In this document: positions 26,541 through 36,006 of the stretch, piece by piece | Layout of the letters: every line of letters begins with the position of its first letter | How positions within the stretch are numbered: position 1 is the stretch's first letter | Assembly: GCF_032154225.1 (NCBI RefSeq) | Contig: NZ_JALDYF010000001.1 | Location: 558,001-622,000, forward strand | Length of the DNA: 64,000 nucleotides | Direction of reading: 5' to 3' | Source of the DNA: Psychrobacillus sp032154225 | GTDB taxonomy: Bacteria; Bacillota; Bacilli; Bacillales_A; Planococcaceae | Notes under the pieces: model-generated | What the model was told of the DNA's origin: nothing | What the model saw: only the letters and a program-made list of their open reading frames with translations | Databases searched by the model: none | Position numbers and translations under genes: made by a program

Positions 26541-26614
26541 TTGGCAACTGGCTGACTTAGTGATACACCTTAGTCCCTTTAGCTTTGCGTCCCTATATTT
26601 CTATAGGTTTGCCT
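26541..26614 (-). promoter_or_regulatory. Cyclic di-GMP class I (GEMM) riboswitch aptamer
   Basis: On the minus strand the diagnostic GEMM-I elements occur in order. First is GGCAAACC at the P1 5' side, then a CCTATA-GAAA-TATAGG hairpin with a GNRA tetraloop. GGGACGCAAAGC follows, then GGGACTAAGG as the second stem with a closing partner ACTAAGTC, AGCCAG, and TTGCCA closing P1. This is a full match to the aptamer layout. It precedes a terminator and the M60 protease gene. Ligand binding follows from the family; whether c-di-GMP turns the gene on or off cannot be read securely. The remaining leader (26615-26886 to the next plus-strand gene) shows nothing else. Confidence 0.93.
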
Positions 26615-26886
26615 ATTTAATTTTCTTATTTTTAAATACTATCACAATATAATGTAGATACACATGGATCATTTATATCATGTTAAAAATAGGTAATTTT
26701 CATCTAAACTTCACCAACTTATCCACACAATACATACCTTTTGTACTTTTCTTTTCTAAAATCTTACCTTTACTACAAGGTGAGACACATATTCAACGAG
26801 CGAATGGGAATTATAAAGCTGAACTGGGTGAACATATGATTCTATATAGACGCCTTTTCAAAAATTTGATAGGAGGTTCCACACAT

Positions 26887-27510
26887 ATGACAAATAATAT
26901 GCAAAACCTAAGTCCAAGAAACGCATTTGTTCGTTTTGCATTGGGTTCTATGATGACTGCATATGGTACTGTACAGCTTATACGTGATCCAAAAAGCAGA
27001 AGAGGTCAAATGCTTATTTTGGTAGGCTCCATGAAGGTGGCAGAAGGAGCAACAAAGTTTTGCCCAAGAAAAGCAATGAGTTCATCCATGATGGATATGC
27101 AAAAGATGATGGCTAGTAACACCACTCAAGCTGCATCTGCTAGCACTGGAGCAGCAATGAATAGCGGGGCTAATTCAAACCAAAGTGATTCGAGTGGGAG
27201 TATCATGCAGATGGTCGGAAATGTAGCACAGGCCTTCACAGGTGCTGGTGCTGGTGCTGGTGCTGGACAAAATACTGCTGGCGGCAACACAAGCGGAACT
27301 ACTGTCCAAACAATTAGCGACATCGCTCAAACTGTAGCACCACAAGTAGGGCAAATGATCAACGATGTAGCAGGTATGGTTGGAAATCAAAGTGCTACAG
27401 CTAGTACTAATAGTAATGCAAACACGAAAAAAGCTTCCAACAACACTAATGCAAATAGTGGAAATACAAAATCTAGCTCTGCAAATGGAAACAATAAATC
27501 GCAGCAATGA
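26887..27510 (+). CDS. YgaP-like (DUF2892) membrane-domain protein with low-complexity tail
   Basis: 207 residues from the ATG after ATAGGAGG; the frame is open further upstream but without a start signal. The N-terminal 60 residues (SPRNAFVRFALGSMMTAYGTVQL, GQMLILVGSMKVAEGATKFCP) match the DUF2892/YgaP-like two-helix domain. The rest is Ser/Asn/Gly/Ala-rich with a GAGAGAGAG run encoded by a GGTGCT repeat at about 27241-27265, and a Lys/Asn-rich end. Role unknown. Divergent from the riboswitch leader. Confidence 0.75.
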   Translation: MTNNMQNLSPRNAFVRFALGSMMTAYGTVQLIRDPKSRRGQMLILVGSMKVAEGATKFCPRKAMSSSMMDMQKMMASNTTQAASASTGAAMNSGANSNQSDSSGSIMQMVGNVAQAFTGAGAGAGAGQNTAGGNTSGTTVQTISDIAQTVAPQVGQMINDVAGMVGNQSATASTNSNANTKKASNNTNANSGNTKSSSANGNNKSQQ

Positions 27511-27511
27511 C

Positions 27512-27559
27512 AAAAAAATAACCCATCTTTGAGCAATTAGCTCGATGGGTCATTTTTTT
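27512..27559. terminator. Bidirectional terminator between the DUF2892 gene and the carboxypeptidase
   Basis: Stem 27521-27550 (ACCCATC/GATGGGT plus GAGC/GCTC) with T-runs on both strands. It ends one base or so inside the converging gene. Confidence 0.88.
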
Positions 27560-28394
27560 ATTTGCTATTCTCGACATCTGTTTTATAAATCTCCAAATAT
27601 TCTTCTAATGTTTGCCCGCTTGTATAAACTTCTGTTGCGATATCTTTTCCTAAATAGCGCAAATGCCATGGTTCGTACATATAGCCTGTAATATGTTCTT
27701 TTCCTTCTGGATATCGAACGATAAATCCAAAGTGATGAGCATTTTGAGCTATCCAAGTTCCCGCTGGTGTCTTACCAAAGTTTTGACTAACCCACTGCTT
27801 TTCTTTCCCTTTTTCTCCAACATCAAACGCTAATCCAGTTTGATGCTCGGATTGACCAGCTTTTGCACTAAATCTGCTCGCTTCCTTCGCACCATTATTT
27901 TTTACATATCGATCAAAGAGACCTTTTTGATAACTATAAGAACGATACGTACTAAAAGCGGTTAGATTATACCCTTCTACTTTCGCCTTTTTTTCCATCT
28001 TCTCAAATTCACTTCGAGCTTCGGCATTTTCTCCAGGAGCATATGTAGATGGAAGGTGGTACTCTTTGTTTACAATAAGTACGCCATTTATATATGTCGG
28101 TTTGACTTCCTCAACTGGTTGTCCTTGTCTTAGATAGGCCATCGACATCCAACCAGTTTTTTTATTGATAGTTCCGTAACCCCATGTGGAGTTGCCAACC
28201 TTTTTCGTTTTGCTAATTGTTATCGTGGATCCTTTTTTAGCGATAGTTAGAACCTTTCCATTTGCCCCTGCTGTAGCACGTACGTTTACGTCCGTCGTAG
28301 TAAAGTAAGTAACCGAAGCCGCTTCTGTAGTTGGGGCTAATACAAATAGCACCATTCCAATGCTCATTATTATCTTTAAGACCATTTTGTTCAT
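27558..28394 (-). CDS. Secreted VanY/M15B-type D-alanyl-D-alanine carboxypeptidase with SH3b domain
   Basis: Trims the terminal D-Ala from peptidoglycan stem peptides. 278 residues: a signal peptide (about 1-25, ending TTEAA), an SH3b wall-binding domain (about 30-90), then the M15 catalytic domain. The zinc ligands His184 and Asp191 are in SEHQTGLAFD and His244 in EPWHLRY. TTAGGAG precedes the ATG. It stands alone, between the GGDEF-EAL gene and a terminator. The family includes resistance VanY, but no van genes are near, so a housekeeping wall role is likely. Confidence 0.93.
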   Translation of the reverse strand: MNKMVLKIIMSIGMVLFVLAPTTEAASVTYFTTTDVNVRATAGANGKVLTIAKKGSTITISKTKKVGNSTWGYGTINKKTGWMSMAYLRQGQPVEEVKPTYINGVLIVNKEYHLPSTYAPGENAEARSEFEKMEKKAKVEGYNLTAFSTYRSYSYQKGLFDRYVKNNGAKEASRFSAKAGQSEHQTGLAFDVGEKGKEKQWVSQNFGKTPAGTWIAQNAHHFGFIVRYPEGKEHITGYMYEPWHLRYLGKDIATEVYTSGQTLEEYLEIYKTDVENSK

Positions 28395-28532
28395 TTATAA
28401 TTCTCCTAAGCAAAGTTCTAATGTAAGAGAGTTCTTCTTTTGACATCAGAAGATTCAATCTAATTAATAATGTTAACCGAGTTTCGTATTTCGTTCAACC
28501 TGCTAAAATTTTTTTCCAACTGAACCATCCGA

Positions 28533-30926
28533 TTAGACCGATTTCTCTACAAACTCCAACAAAGCTTCCTCTACCAAAGGTCGGCTGAAATAATAGCCTT
28601 GTATGCTATCGACATTCATTTCTTGAAGGATTTGGAGTTGTGCTTCTTCTTCGACGCCTTCTGCAACGATTTGGAATCCGAGGCTATGTCCTAATGTAAT
28701 GATTGTTTTCAAGATGGCTTGTACGATTTTATCATTTTCTATTTGCTGGATGAAAGAACGATCGACCTTGACACGGTCGATTGGCATCAAACGCAAGTAA
28801 TTCAAAGAGGAATAGCCTGTGCCGAAGTCATCTAAAGCTATTCGAATACCCATGTTTTTTAGTACGATCAGTTTTTCTATTGTTTCTTCTTGATGATCTA
28901 TAATAACAGATTCTGTTATTTCCATTTCAAGCAATGAAGGATCAACTTCATAGAATGCTATTTTCTGTTGTAGCTTCTCTACAAAATCTGCTTCACGTAA
29001 TTGAAGCGAGCTAACATTCATCGCAACATATTGCATGTTTAAATTTTCATTCGTAATGCGTTTTGCTAGTTGCAAGCAAGCGTCGATAACCCAGTCTCCA
29101 ATGGCAATAATTTGACCGGTGCATTCTGATAGAGATATAAAGTCTTCTGGAGAAATCATCCCTAGTTCAGGGTGATTCCACCTAATTAGAGCCTCTGCAC
29201 TTGTCATCTTCCCGCTTTTCACATCCAACTGCGGCTGATAATGAAGGGAAAATTCATTATTCGAAAGTGCTTTTCGGATACCATCTTTCATTTTTAGCTC
29301 TTTTTCCATATGCTTTTTCATTTCATTATTAAAGAAAGAAATGCAATTGCGTCCATTTTCTTTTGCCTGATATAGTGCTGTATCTGCATTTATAAGTAAA
29401 TCTTCTTTTGTTTGTGCATCCGTCGGATAAATGGACACACCAATAGAACTAGTAATAAAGAGCTGCTCCTCAAATAATATATATGGACTTGCGAATGATT
29501 CGTAAATTTGTTGTAAGGAGGCATGGATAAAATGTAACTCTTCTTTACGTGCACGAATGATCATAACAAACTCGTCGCCACCAAAACGGGCAAAAAAACT
29601 ATTCTTTGGCAACAATTCACCCATTCGTCTACCAACTTCAATAAGCAATTGGTCTCCAAATGCATGCCCCTTCGAATCATTTACATGCTTAAATTGATCC
29701 AAATCGAAAAAGATGACTGCCATTAATTCTTCGATAACATCCATTTCACTAATCCATTTTTCAAGCATCTTTTCAAGCGAATTACGATTTGCCAATCCCG
29801 TTAGGGAATCATGACTTGCTTGAAAATCAAGTTCTTCTATTTGATTTTTTATTTGCTGCGCCATTTGCTCAACTGCTCGTGCAATTTTCCCAACTTCATC
29901 TTTGCGATCAATACCAATTTTCACATCGAGATTTCCATGTTTTATCTTATTTATTTGACGGACAATAAACGGAATATCTTTCAATAAATAATGCAACACA
30001 AATGATAAAATGGACAATAAAACAACAATCGCAATAAACCAGGTTACTTGAATTGATTTTTCATATATTGTCAGGGGCTTTAAAACAACCTCTTCCGGGA
30101 TATACGTTACAATTTTCCAGCCTAGTTCATCTAATTGTCGGATAGAGGCATAGTACGTTACTTTATCTTTATTCACCTTGAATACTTCCGTATTCTCTAG
30201 ATTTATCCCTTGAAAGTTTTTCCACATGTTCTCTGAATCGTATAAACTATCCCCTTTATCTGAAACTAAAATTAACTTTTGGCCATTTGTTTCGAAAGGT
30301 TTTAAAAGATTTCCTATATTTTCTATGTGAAGATACATTCCTAAATAGCCTAGTCTTTTCTCATCTACTATGACTGGATGGGAAACACTTACTGTCATTT
30401 CTTTCGTTATGTAGTCTGTGTAGAGAGAGGAAAATAAAAGTCCTTCTGTTTTGGACTCTTGCGCTTGCTTATACCAAAGACGACCTTGGATATGATAGGA
30501 ATTATCCGAAATATAATCATTATTTGCAATGAAATAACTGTTTTTTTCATGGGCAAGCCAAATCGTTTGAACGTCTTCATTATTTTTCTTTATATGCATT
30601 AATGCTTGTTGAACCCATTCATAGTCTTTATCTGAGTGGACGTTTTCTCTTGTTACATTTTTGGACATAAAGCTTTGGATTACTGGAATAGATGAAAACT
30701 GACGAATAATCTCTCCTTTTTGCTCGAAAACGGAAGCAACCGCATTTCTTACTTTTTCATTTTTTAAAGTTAATTTTTGCTCGACTTGATCGAGTAATAT
30801 ATTTTTTGTCAAGGAATGAGAGTAAAAAGCAATCATTAACATAATCGTTAAGACTACGAGAAACATCGCTACGACGACTTTTCCATTTATACCGATTTTC
30901 ATCTTTTGTAGGCGGTGGCTTCTCAT
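28533..30926 (-). CDS. Membrane GGDEF-EAL protein with extracellular Cache sensor (copy A)
   Basis: Bifunctional candidate for making and degrading cyclic di-GMP. 797 residues: TM1 (17-37), an extracytoplasmic dCache-like sensor (38-290), TM2 (293-314) and HAMP (315-368). The GGDEF domain has intact GGDEF (449-453). The EAL domain has EALIRW (578-583), MNVSS, EMEITESV, DDFGTGYSSL and KVDRSF, so both active sites look complete. No RxxD inhibitory site is in register before GGDEF. It is a paralogue of the next gene, with long identical blocks in the C-terminal half. Its own terminator and upstream hairpin suggest a single-gene unit. Confidence 0.93.
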   Translation of the reverse strand: MRSHRLQKMKIGINGKVVVAMFLVVLTIMLMIAFYSHSLTKNILLDQVEQKLTLKNEKVRNAVASVFEQKGEIIRQFSSIPVIQSFMSKNVTRENVHSDKDYEWVQQALMHIKKNNEDVQTIWLAHEKNSYFIANNDYISDNSYHIQGRLWYKQAQESKTEGLLFSSLYTDYITKEMTVSVSHPVIVDEKRLGYLGMYLHIENIGNLLKPFETNGQKLILVSDKGDSLYDSENMWKNFQGINLENTEVFKVNKDKVTYYASIRQLDELGWKIVTYIPEEVVLKPLTIYEKSIQVTWFIAIVVLLSILSFVLHYLLKDIPFIVRQINKIKHGNLDVKIGIDRKDEVGKIARAVEQMAQQIKNQIEELDFQASHDSLTGLANRNSLEKMLEKWISEMDVIEELMAVIFFDLDQFKHVNDSKGHAFGDQLLIEVGRRMGELLPKNSFFARFGGDEFVMIIRARKEELHFIHASLQQIYESFASPYILFEEQLFITSSIGVSIYPTDAQTKEDLLINADTALYQAKENGRNCISFFNNEMKKHMEKELKMKDGIRKALSNNEFSLHYQPQLDVKSGKMTSAEALIRWNHPELGMISPEDFISLSECTGQIIAIGDWVIDACLQLAKRITNENLNMQYVAMNVSSLQLREADFVEKLQQKIAFYEVDPSLLEMEITESVIIDHQEETIEKLIVLKNMGIRIALDDFGTGYSSLNYLRLMPIDRVKVDRSFIQQIENDKIVQAILKTIITLGHSLGFQIVAEGVEEEAQLQILQEMNVDSIQGYYFSRPLVEEALLEFVEKSV

Positions 30927-31041
30927 AGTCTCTCCTCAGTCCTCTATAATAGTCTCTCTACTTATATTCTCATCACATTGACCTTTTTCCTCTTTTTCCG
31001 ACAAGTTTTCCAAAAAATATTCTTTTCTGTCACATCTTGAT

Positions 31042-31082
31042 AAAAAAGATGCTTCCCCCGGGTACAGGAAAAGCATCTTTTT
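31042..31082. terminator. Terminator between the two GGDEF-EAL genes
   Basis: Perfect 12-bp arms 31043-31054 and 31071-31082, rich in A and T at the ends. Ends the upstream paralogue. Confidence 0.88.
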
Positions 31083-31099
31083 GGTTAGAATGGTGCATG

Positions 31100-33487
31100 T
31101 CACAAAGAACGTTTTACAAACTCTACCAACGCTTTCTCATCCAACGGTCTACTATAGTAATAGCCTTGTACGCTATCGACATTCATTTCTCGAAGGATTT
31201 GAAGTTGCGCTTCTTCTTCGACACCTTCTGCAACAATTTGGAATCCGAGGCTATGCCCTAATGTAACAATTGTTTTCAAGATACCTTGTACGATTTTGTC
31301 ATTTTCTATTTGTTGGATGAAAGAGCGATCGACTTTGACACGATCAATCGGCATTAAGCGCAAATAATTCAAAGAGGAATAACCTGTACCAAAGTCATCC
31401 AACGCAATTTTGATGCCCATTTTTTTTAATGCAAGTAGTTTTTCGATCGTTTCCTCTTGATGATCCATAATAACAGATTCTGTTATTTCAATTTCCAGCA
31501 AGGAAGCTTCCACATCGTAGGAAGTAATTTTCCTTTGGAGCTTTTCAACAAAATCAACTTCACGTAATTGAAGAGAACTTACATTAATGGCTATATGTTT
31601 AATATTTAGCTTTTCGTTTGCAATGCGTTTCGCTAGCTGCAAACTAGCATCAATAACCCAATCGCCAATGGCAATAATTTGGCCGGTACTCTCCGATAAA
31701 GGAATGAAGTCCGCTGGAGAAATCATCCCTAGCTCAGGATGTTTCCACCTGATTAATGCCTCTACTCCCTCTACTTCCCCACTGTTCATATCCAGCTGTG
31801 GCTGAAAATGAAGGAAAAACTCTTCATTCAAAAGTGCTTTTCGCATACCGCCTTTTAATTTTAGTACCTTTTCAATCTGCTCTTTCATTTCATTAGTAAA
31901 GAAAGCAATGCAATTACGCCCTTTTTCTTTTGCTTGATACAGGGCAGTATCCGCATGTATAAGCAATTCGTCTTTCGTTTGTGCATCAATAGGATAGACA
32001 GAAACACCGATCGAAGTTGTTATATAAACTTGCTCCTCAAATAATAAGAATGGATTTAAAAATGATTCGTGAATTTGCTCTATAGATGAATGAACTTCAT
32101 GTAATGCTTCTTTTTTAGAACGAATGATTAAAATAAATTCATCGCCACCGAAGCGACCAAAAAAACTATCTTTTGGTCGTTGGTCATTGATCCGCTCACC
32201 AACTTGAATGAGTAATTTATCCCCATATGCATGCCCTTTTGAATCATTCACATGCTTAAATTGGTCCAAATCTAGGAAGATAACGGTCATAATTTCATTA
32301 GCGACATTTATTTCTTCCATCCATTTTTGTAATGTTTTTTCTAATGAATTACGATTCGCTAAACTAGTCAATGTGTCATGTTTTGCTTGATAATTCAATT
32401 CATCCATTTGATTTTTTATTTGCATAGCCATCTGTTCAACAGCCTGAGCAATTTCACCGACTTCATCTTTCCGATTAATACCAATTTCCACACTAAGATC
32501 TCCATGCTTTATTTTATTTATTTGACGGACTATGAAAGGAATATCTTTCAATAAATAATGCAAGACTAGTGATAGAGCTGTCAGTAATACAATGATAGCA
32601 ATTAACCAAGACACACGTGTTGATTTTTCAAAATCAGCAAGTGGGGCTGTAACTACTTCTTCCGGTACATACACACCTATTTTCCAACCGAGGTTATCTA
32701 ATTGCCTAACAGAGGCATAATAAGTTCTCTTATCTTTTCGAAGCTTCCATACTTCCTTTTCTTTTAGCGAAGCATTTTGAAATGCTGTCCACATATTTTC
32801 TGGGTCATATAGAATATCTCCTTGATTCGAAACTAAAATCAACTTTTGTCCATCCGTTTCGAATGGTTTTAACAATTCTGTAAGATTATCTAAGTGAATA
32901 TCCACACCTAAATAGCCTAATTTCTTATTCTCTACGATGACCGGTTGCGTTATACTAATCGTCAATTGATTTGAAGCATAGTCAATATAAGGTGGCGAAA
33001 ATGAAGGAATGTCACTTTTTAATGCTTTTTTATACCAAGAACGTTCTCGGATATCATATAACTCATCCGATACAAAATCATGGTCTGCAACAAAATAACT
33101 ATTTTCTACATTAGCTAACCAAACCAATTGAACGTTTTCATTATTGTCCTTCGCATTATTCAACGCTGTTTGAATCCAATCATAATCCTCATTAGCTCGA
33201 ACATTTTCTCTTTTTTCATTAGCAAGCATAAAGCTTTCAATTACCGGAATGGATGCAAGCTGATGAACAATTTCTCCTTTTTGCTTAAATGTAGAGGAAA
33301 CAGTTGTCTTTACATTCTCATTTTTTACAGAAAGCTCTCGTTCGGCTTGTTCAATTAATATATTTTTTGTCATAGAATAGGAGTAGAAAGCAATCATCAA
33401 CATAGTAGACAACACTACAAGAAACATTGAAATAACAACTTTACCATTAATCCCTATTTTAAATTTATGTAACCAATGCCCCTTCAT
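31100..33487 (-). CDS. Membrane GGDEF-EAL protein with extracellular Cache sensor (copy B)
   Basis: Paralogue of copy A, 795 residues, with the same order TM-dCache-TM-HAMP-GGDEF-EAL. GGDEF is intact (RFGGDEFILI, about residue 447). EAL is intact (EALIRWKHPE, NVSSLQLRE, EIEITESVI, DDFGTGYSS). The sensor domain differs most from copy A, while the membrane-proximal and EAL parts are nearly the same. This suggests tandem duplication followed by divergence of the signal sensed. An RPKD sequence before GGDEF is one residue out of register for an I-site. Confidence 0.93.
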   Translation of the reverse strand: MKGHWLHKFKIGINGKVVISMFLVVLSTMLMIAFYSYSMTKNILIEQAERELSVKNENVKTTVSSTFKQKGEIVHQLASIPVIESFMLANEKRENVRANEDYDWIQTALNNAKDNNENVQLVWLANVENSYFVADHDFVSDELYDIRERSWYKKALKSDIPSFSPPYIDYASNQLTISITQPVIVENKKLGYLGVDIHLDNLTELLKPFETDGQKLILVSNQGDILYDPENMWTAFQNASLKEKEVWKLRKDKRTYYASVRQLDNLGWKIGVYVPEEVVTAPLADFEKSTRVSWLIAIIVLLTALSLVLHYLLKDIPFIVRQINKIKHGDLSVEIGINRKDEVGEIAQAVEQMAMQIKNQMDELNYQAKHDTLTSLANRNSLEKTLQKWMEEINVANEIMTVIFLDLDQFKHVNDSKGHAYGDKLLIQVGERINDQRPKDSFFGRFGGDEFILIIRSKKEALHEVHSSIEQIHESFLNPFLLFEEQVYITTSIGVSVYPIDAQTKDELLIHADTALYQAKEKGRNCIAFFTNEMKEQIEKVLKLKGGMRKALLNEEFFLHFQPQLDMNSGEVEGVEALIRWKHPELGMISPADFIPLSESTGQIIAIGDWVIDASLQLAKRIANEKLNIKHIAINVSSLQLREVDFVEKLQRKITSYDVEASLLEIEITESVIMDHQEETIEKLLALKKMGIKIALDDFGTGYSSLNYLRLMPIDRVKVDRSFIQQIENDKIVQGILKTIVTLGHSLGFQIVAEGVEEEAQLQILREMNVDSVQGYYYSRPLDEKALVEFVKRSL

Positions 33488-33564
33488 TGACTTCCCTCCC
33501 CTCTTTTTTATTCGACAAAAACACGAAAAAATTTACTATTATCAGAAAATAACGATATAAAAGA

Positions 33565-33595
33565 AAGTCAACCATATGCAAAATACAGTTGACTT
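33565..33595 (-). terminator. Terminator after the chemoreceptor gene
   Basis: Eight-bp arms AAGTCAAC/GTTGACTT (33565-33572, 33588-33595) followed by TTCTTTTAT on the minus strand. Confidence 0.7.
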
Positions 33596-33628
33596 CCTCT
33601 TTTGTTTTGTTCAAAACAAACAAAGTGT

Positions 33629-35338
33629 TTACACTTTGAAAAATTCAATTTGGTTTTGTAAATCTTCGGCAAGATTCGCTAAAGATTCTGCTGCTGCTGC
33701 CACTTCTTCCATAGATGCCAATTGTTCTTCCGTAGATGCTGCAACATTCTGTGTACCATATGCTGCTTCTTCTGCTATCCCTGCTAGCATTTCTTCTGAC
33801 TCTAGCACTTGGTTAACTCCAACTGTAATTTGTTGAGCTGCGGCAGAAACCCCTTGTAACTGGCTTGCAACACCGTCTACTGAAATACGAATTTGAGCAA
33901 ATGATTCGCTGGCTTTGTTCACTATTTCAATTCCACTCGTTACTTCACTTGTTGTTTGTTCCATTGACTGTACAGCTACTTGCGTTTCATTTTGAATTAA
34001 AGCAATCATTTCCGCAATTCGTTGAGCGGATCCAGCTGATTGTTCCGCTAATTTTCGAACCTCATCTGCAACAACTGCAAACCCTTTTCCATGCTCTCCT
34101 GCTCTTGCAGACTCAATCGCCGCATTTAGTGCTAATAGGTTTGTTTGCGTTGCAATATTTGTAATTTCTTCGATAATATTACCAATGTCTCGAGATTGTG
34201 CACCTAATCCTTCTACCACTTTTGATAGTTGTGAAACTGTCACATTAATCGAGCTCATTTGTTGGATCGTAGTTTGAATAGCTTCATTTCCTTCTAATGC
34301 CTTATGAGACGTTTCAATTGCATTTCCAGAAATTTCATGTGTATTCGAAGCGATTAAACGAATGCTTGTCGCCATTTCTTCTACAATTCTTTTACTCTCT
34401 CTTGTTCCTTCTACTTGACGCTCTGCTCCATGTGCTACGTCTTGAATCGTATTTGCAATTTCTCCACTTGCCTTCTTCGATTCTTCTGCACTTGCTGTCA
34501 ATTCTTCTGAAGAGGCAGCTACTTGTTCAGACGTATTATTTACACGCTGCATTAATTCTCGCATTCTCGCTAGCATACTATTGAAAGATGTTGTTAAAAT
34601 ACCGATTTCATCTTTTGAACGGTATGTTCCTTCAACCGTTAAATCACCATTTTCAGCTCGTACCATTAGCTCTTGGATTCCTTTTAAAGGATTTGTAATC
34701 ATACGTGTAATGCCAATTCCCATTGAAATCTTTAAGACTAAAGCAAGTCCAATAACGACCAAAACAATGAGATTACTAGTTTTAACACTACTTGTAATAC
34801 TATTATCTAAATCATCAGCATACGTCTCTAGGTACACTCCGATTTGCTGTAGCAATGCATTAGAAGTTTCTAGCTTCACTTTAAGCACTTCCTGATATTT
34901 CGTATACCCTAAATCACTATTTCCCGCCATTGCAAGTGCTATAACACTTCGTAATTCTTCCACATAAGATGTGTAGTCTTTTTTAAATTGATTTATTCTC
35001 TCTTTTTCTTCATCTGACAACAAACTATCTTCTAAACTAACTACCAACCCTTTTGTTTCTTCTATTCGCTCATTAACTTGTTTTTCTAACGCTTGTATCT
35101 CCGTAGTATTAGTTGCTAATAACATTTCCAATGTAAATCCATCAATTGTACGGTTATTCGTTCGGATTTGAGCTTGCCATTTTAAAGGTAATAATGCATC
35201 TTGATACATTTGTTCCGAGTTTTCCTTCATTTTATTCATGAAATAAAACCCTGTTCCGCCTATAATTAGAAAAATAGCAATTGAAACAGTTATTAATGTA
35301 AACATTTTTCTACCTATTTTAAAATTCCGCAAACTCAT
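33629..35338 (-). CDS. Methyl-accepting chemotaxis protein
   Basis: Membrane chemoreceptor, 569 residues. TM1 (about 12-34) is followed by a four-helix-bundle-type (4HB_MCP) extracellular domain (35-185) and TM2 (about 188-210). HAMP is at about 211-265. The long coiled-coil signalling domain has the conserved hairpin tip TNLLALNAAIESARAGEHGKGFAVVADEVRKLAEQS (split here only for description). Ligand unknown. It lies next to the c-di-GMP genes but has its own terminator. Confidence 0.94.
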   Translation of the reverse strand: MSLRNFKIGRKMFTLITVSIAIFLIIGGTGFYFMNKMKENSEQMYQDALLPLKWQAQIRTNNRTIDGFTLEMLLATNTTEIQALEKQVNERIEETKGLVVSLEDSLLSDEEKERINQFKKDYTSYVEELRSVIALAMAGNSDLGYTKYQEVLKVKLETSNALLQQIGVYLETYADDLDNSITSSVKTSNLIVLVVIGLALVLKISMGIGITRMITNPLKGIQELMVRAENGDLTVEGTYRSKDEIGILTTSFNSMLARMRELMQRVNNTSEQVAASSEELTASAEESKKASGEIANTIQDVAHGAERQVEGTRESKRIVEEMATSIRLIASNTHEISGNAIETSHKALEGNEAIQTTIQQMSSINVTVSQLSKVVEGLGAQSRDIGNIIEEITNIATQTNLLALNAAIESARAGEHGKGFAVVADEVRKLAEQSAGSAQRIAEMIALIQNETQVAVQSMEQTTSEVTSGIEIVNKASESFAQIRISVDGVASQLQGVSAAAQQITVGVNQVLESEEMLAGIAEEAAYGTQNVAASTEEQLASMEEVAAAAESLANLAEDLQNQIEFFKV

Positions 35339-35412
35339 CTTCCCCTCTTCATATAAAATATTAGTATAAGTTCATCATAACATCTTTTCACCTACATATA
35401 TTGAAATTTCGA

Positions 35413-35456
35413 CAAAAAAAGCACTAAATCTATAGTTTATACTAAGACTTAGTGCT
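35413..35456 (-). terminator. Terminator after doxX-like gene
   Basis: AGCACTAA/TTAGTGCT arms (35420-35427, 35449-35456), then seven Ts on the minus strand. Confidence 0.8.
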
Positions 35457-35463
35457 CTCTATA

Positions 35464-36006
35464 TTACTCTTTCTTTCTATGCCAAGGAGTTCCTAATAAT
35501 GGAAGTGCCCATCGGTCGAGTCCGTACCATCCAGCAACTTTCCAAGCTAGTACTAACCAAGTTGCTAAAATAAATAAAATTGGGTTTGTACTAAGTGTTC
35601 CAGCAAATAAGAAACTGACATTCATAAATGCACCGAAAAAAGCGGCGATTCCTGTCAATAAACCAAAAATGAGACCTAATCCTACTAAAATTTCGCCATA
35701 CGCAACGACGAAAGAAAATAACTTCGCATTTGGAAGCACATTATTTTCCAAAAAAGTAGCGTACCATCCAGCTACATCTGCTGTGTCTTGCGATTTTGCA
35801 AGAGCCCCTTTTACAAAACCTTCGAGAGCTGCTCCAGCATTATCTCCTGTCCATGCATCACTTTGTACTTTTCCCCATCCAGCTGTAAGCCAAGAATATC
35901 CAACATACACACGAATAAATAACCAAATAATTGCAGAACGAGTATTACTAAACAAAAAGCTTGAAACTGGGTTTTCAGGAATAAAAATATTATTTTTACT
36001 ATTCAT
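35464..36006 (-). CDS. DoxX-family membrane protein
   Basis: 180 residues from the ATG after AAAGGAGTG. It has four hydrophobic helices with family residues such as IRVYVGYSWLTAGWGKVQ, a long extracytoplasmic loop (about 48-90), then YGEILVGLGLIFGLLTG and a tryptophan-rich end (AGWYGLDRWALPLL). It resembles the DoxD/TQO small subunit type of DoxX proteins, which act in thiosulfate:quinone oxidation or redox stress in other organisms. No partner subunit is nearby, so the function is open. Confidence 0.85.
   Translation of the reverse strand: MNSKNNIFIPENPVSSFLFSNTRSAIIWLFIRVYVGYSWLTAGWGKVQSDAWTGDNAGAALEGFVKGALAKSQDTADVAGWYATFLENNVLPNAKLFSFVVAYGEILVGLGLIFGLLTGIAAFFGAFMNVSFLFAGTLSTNPILFILATWLVLAWKVAGWYGLDRWALPLLGTPWHRKKE

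Noticed and set aside
26680..26886. Upstream 69-codon extension of the DUF2892 protein
   Set aside because: No start signal at the outer ATG, while a good AGGAGG site precedes the inner one; the extension has no domain similarity.
27558..28394. VanY-type carboxypeptidase as a vancomycin resistance gene
   Set aside because: No vanRS, vanH, vanA or vanX neighbours; such M15B enzymes are ordinary in Bacillales.
31100..33487. RPKD before GGDEF in copy B as an inhibitory I-site
   Set aside because: It is one residue out of register with the usual RxxD-x5-GGDEF spacing.
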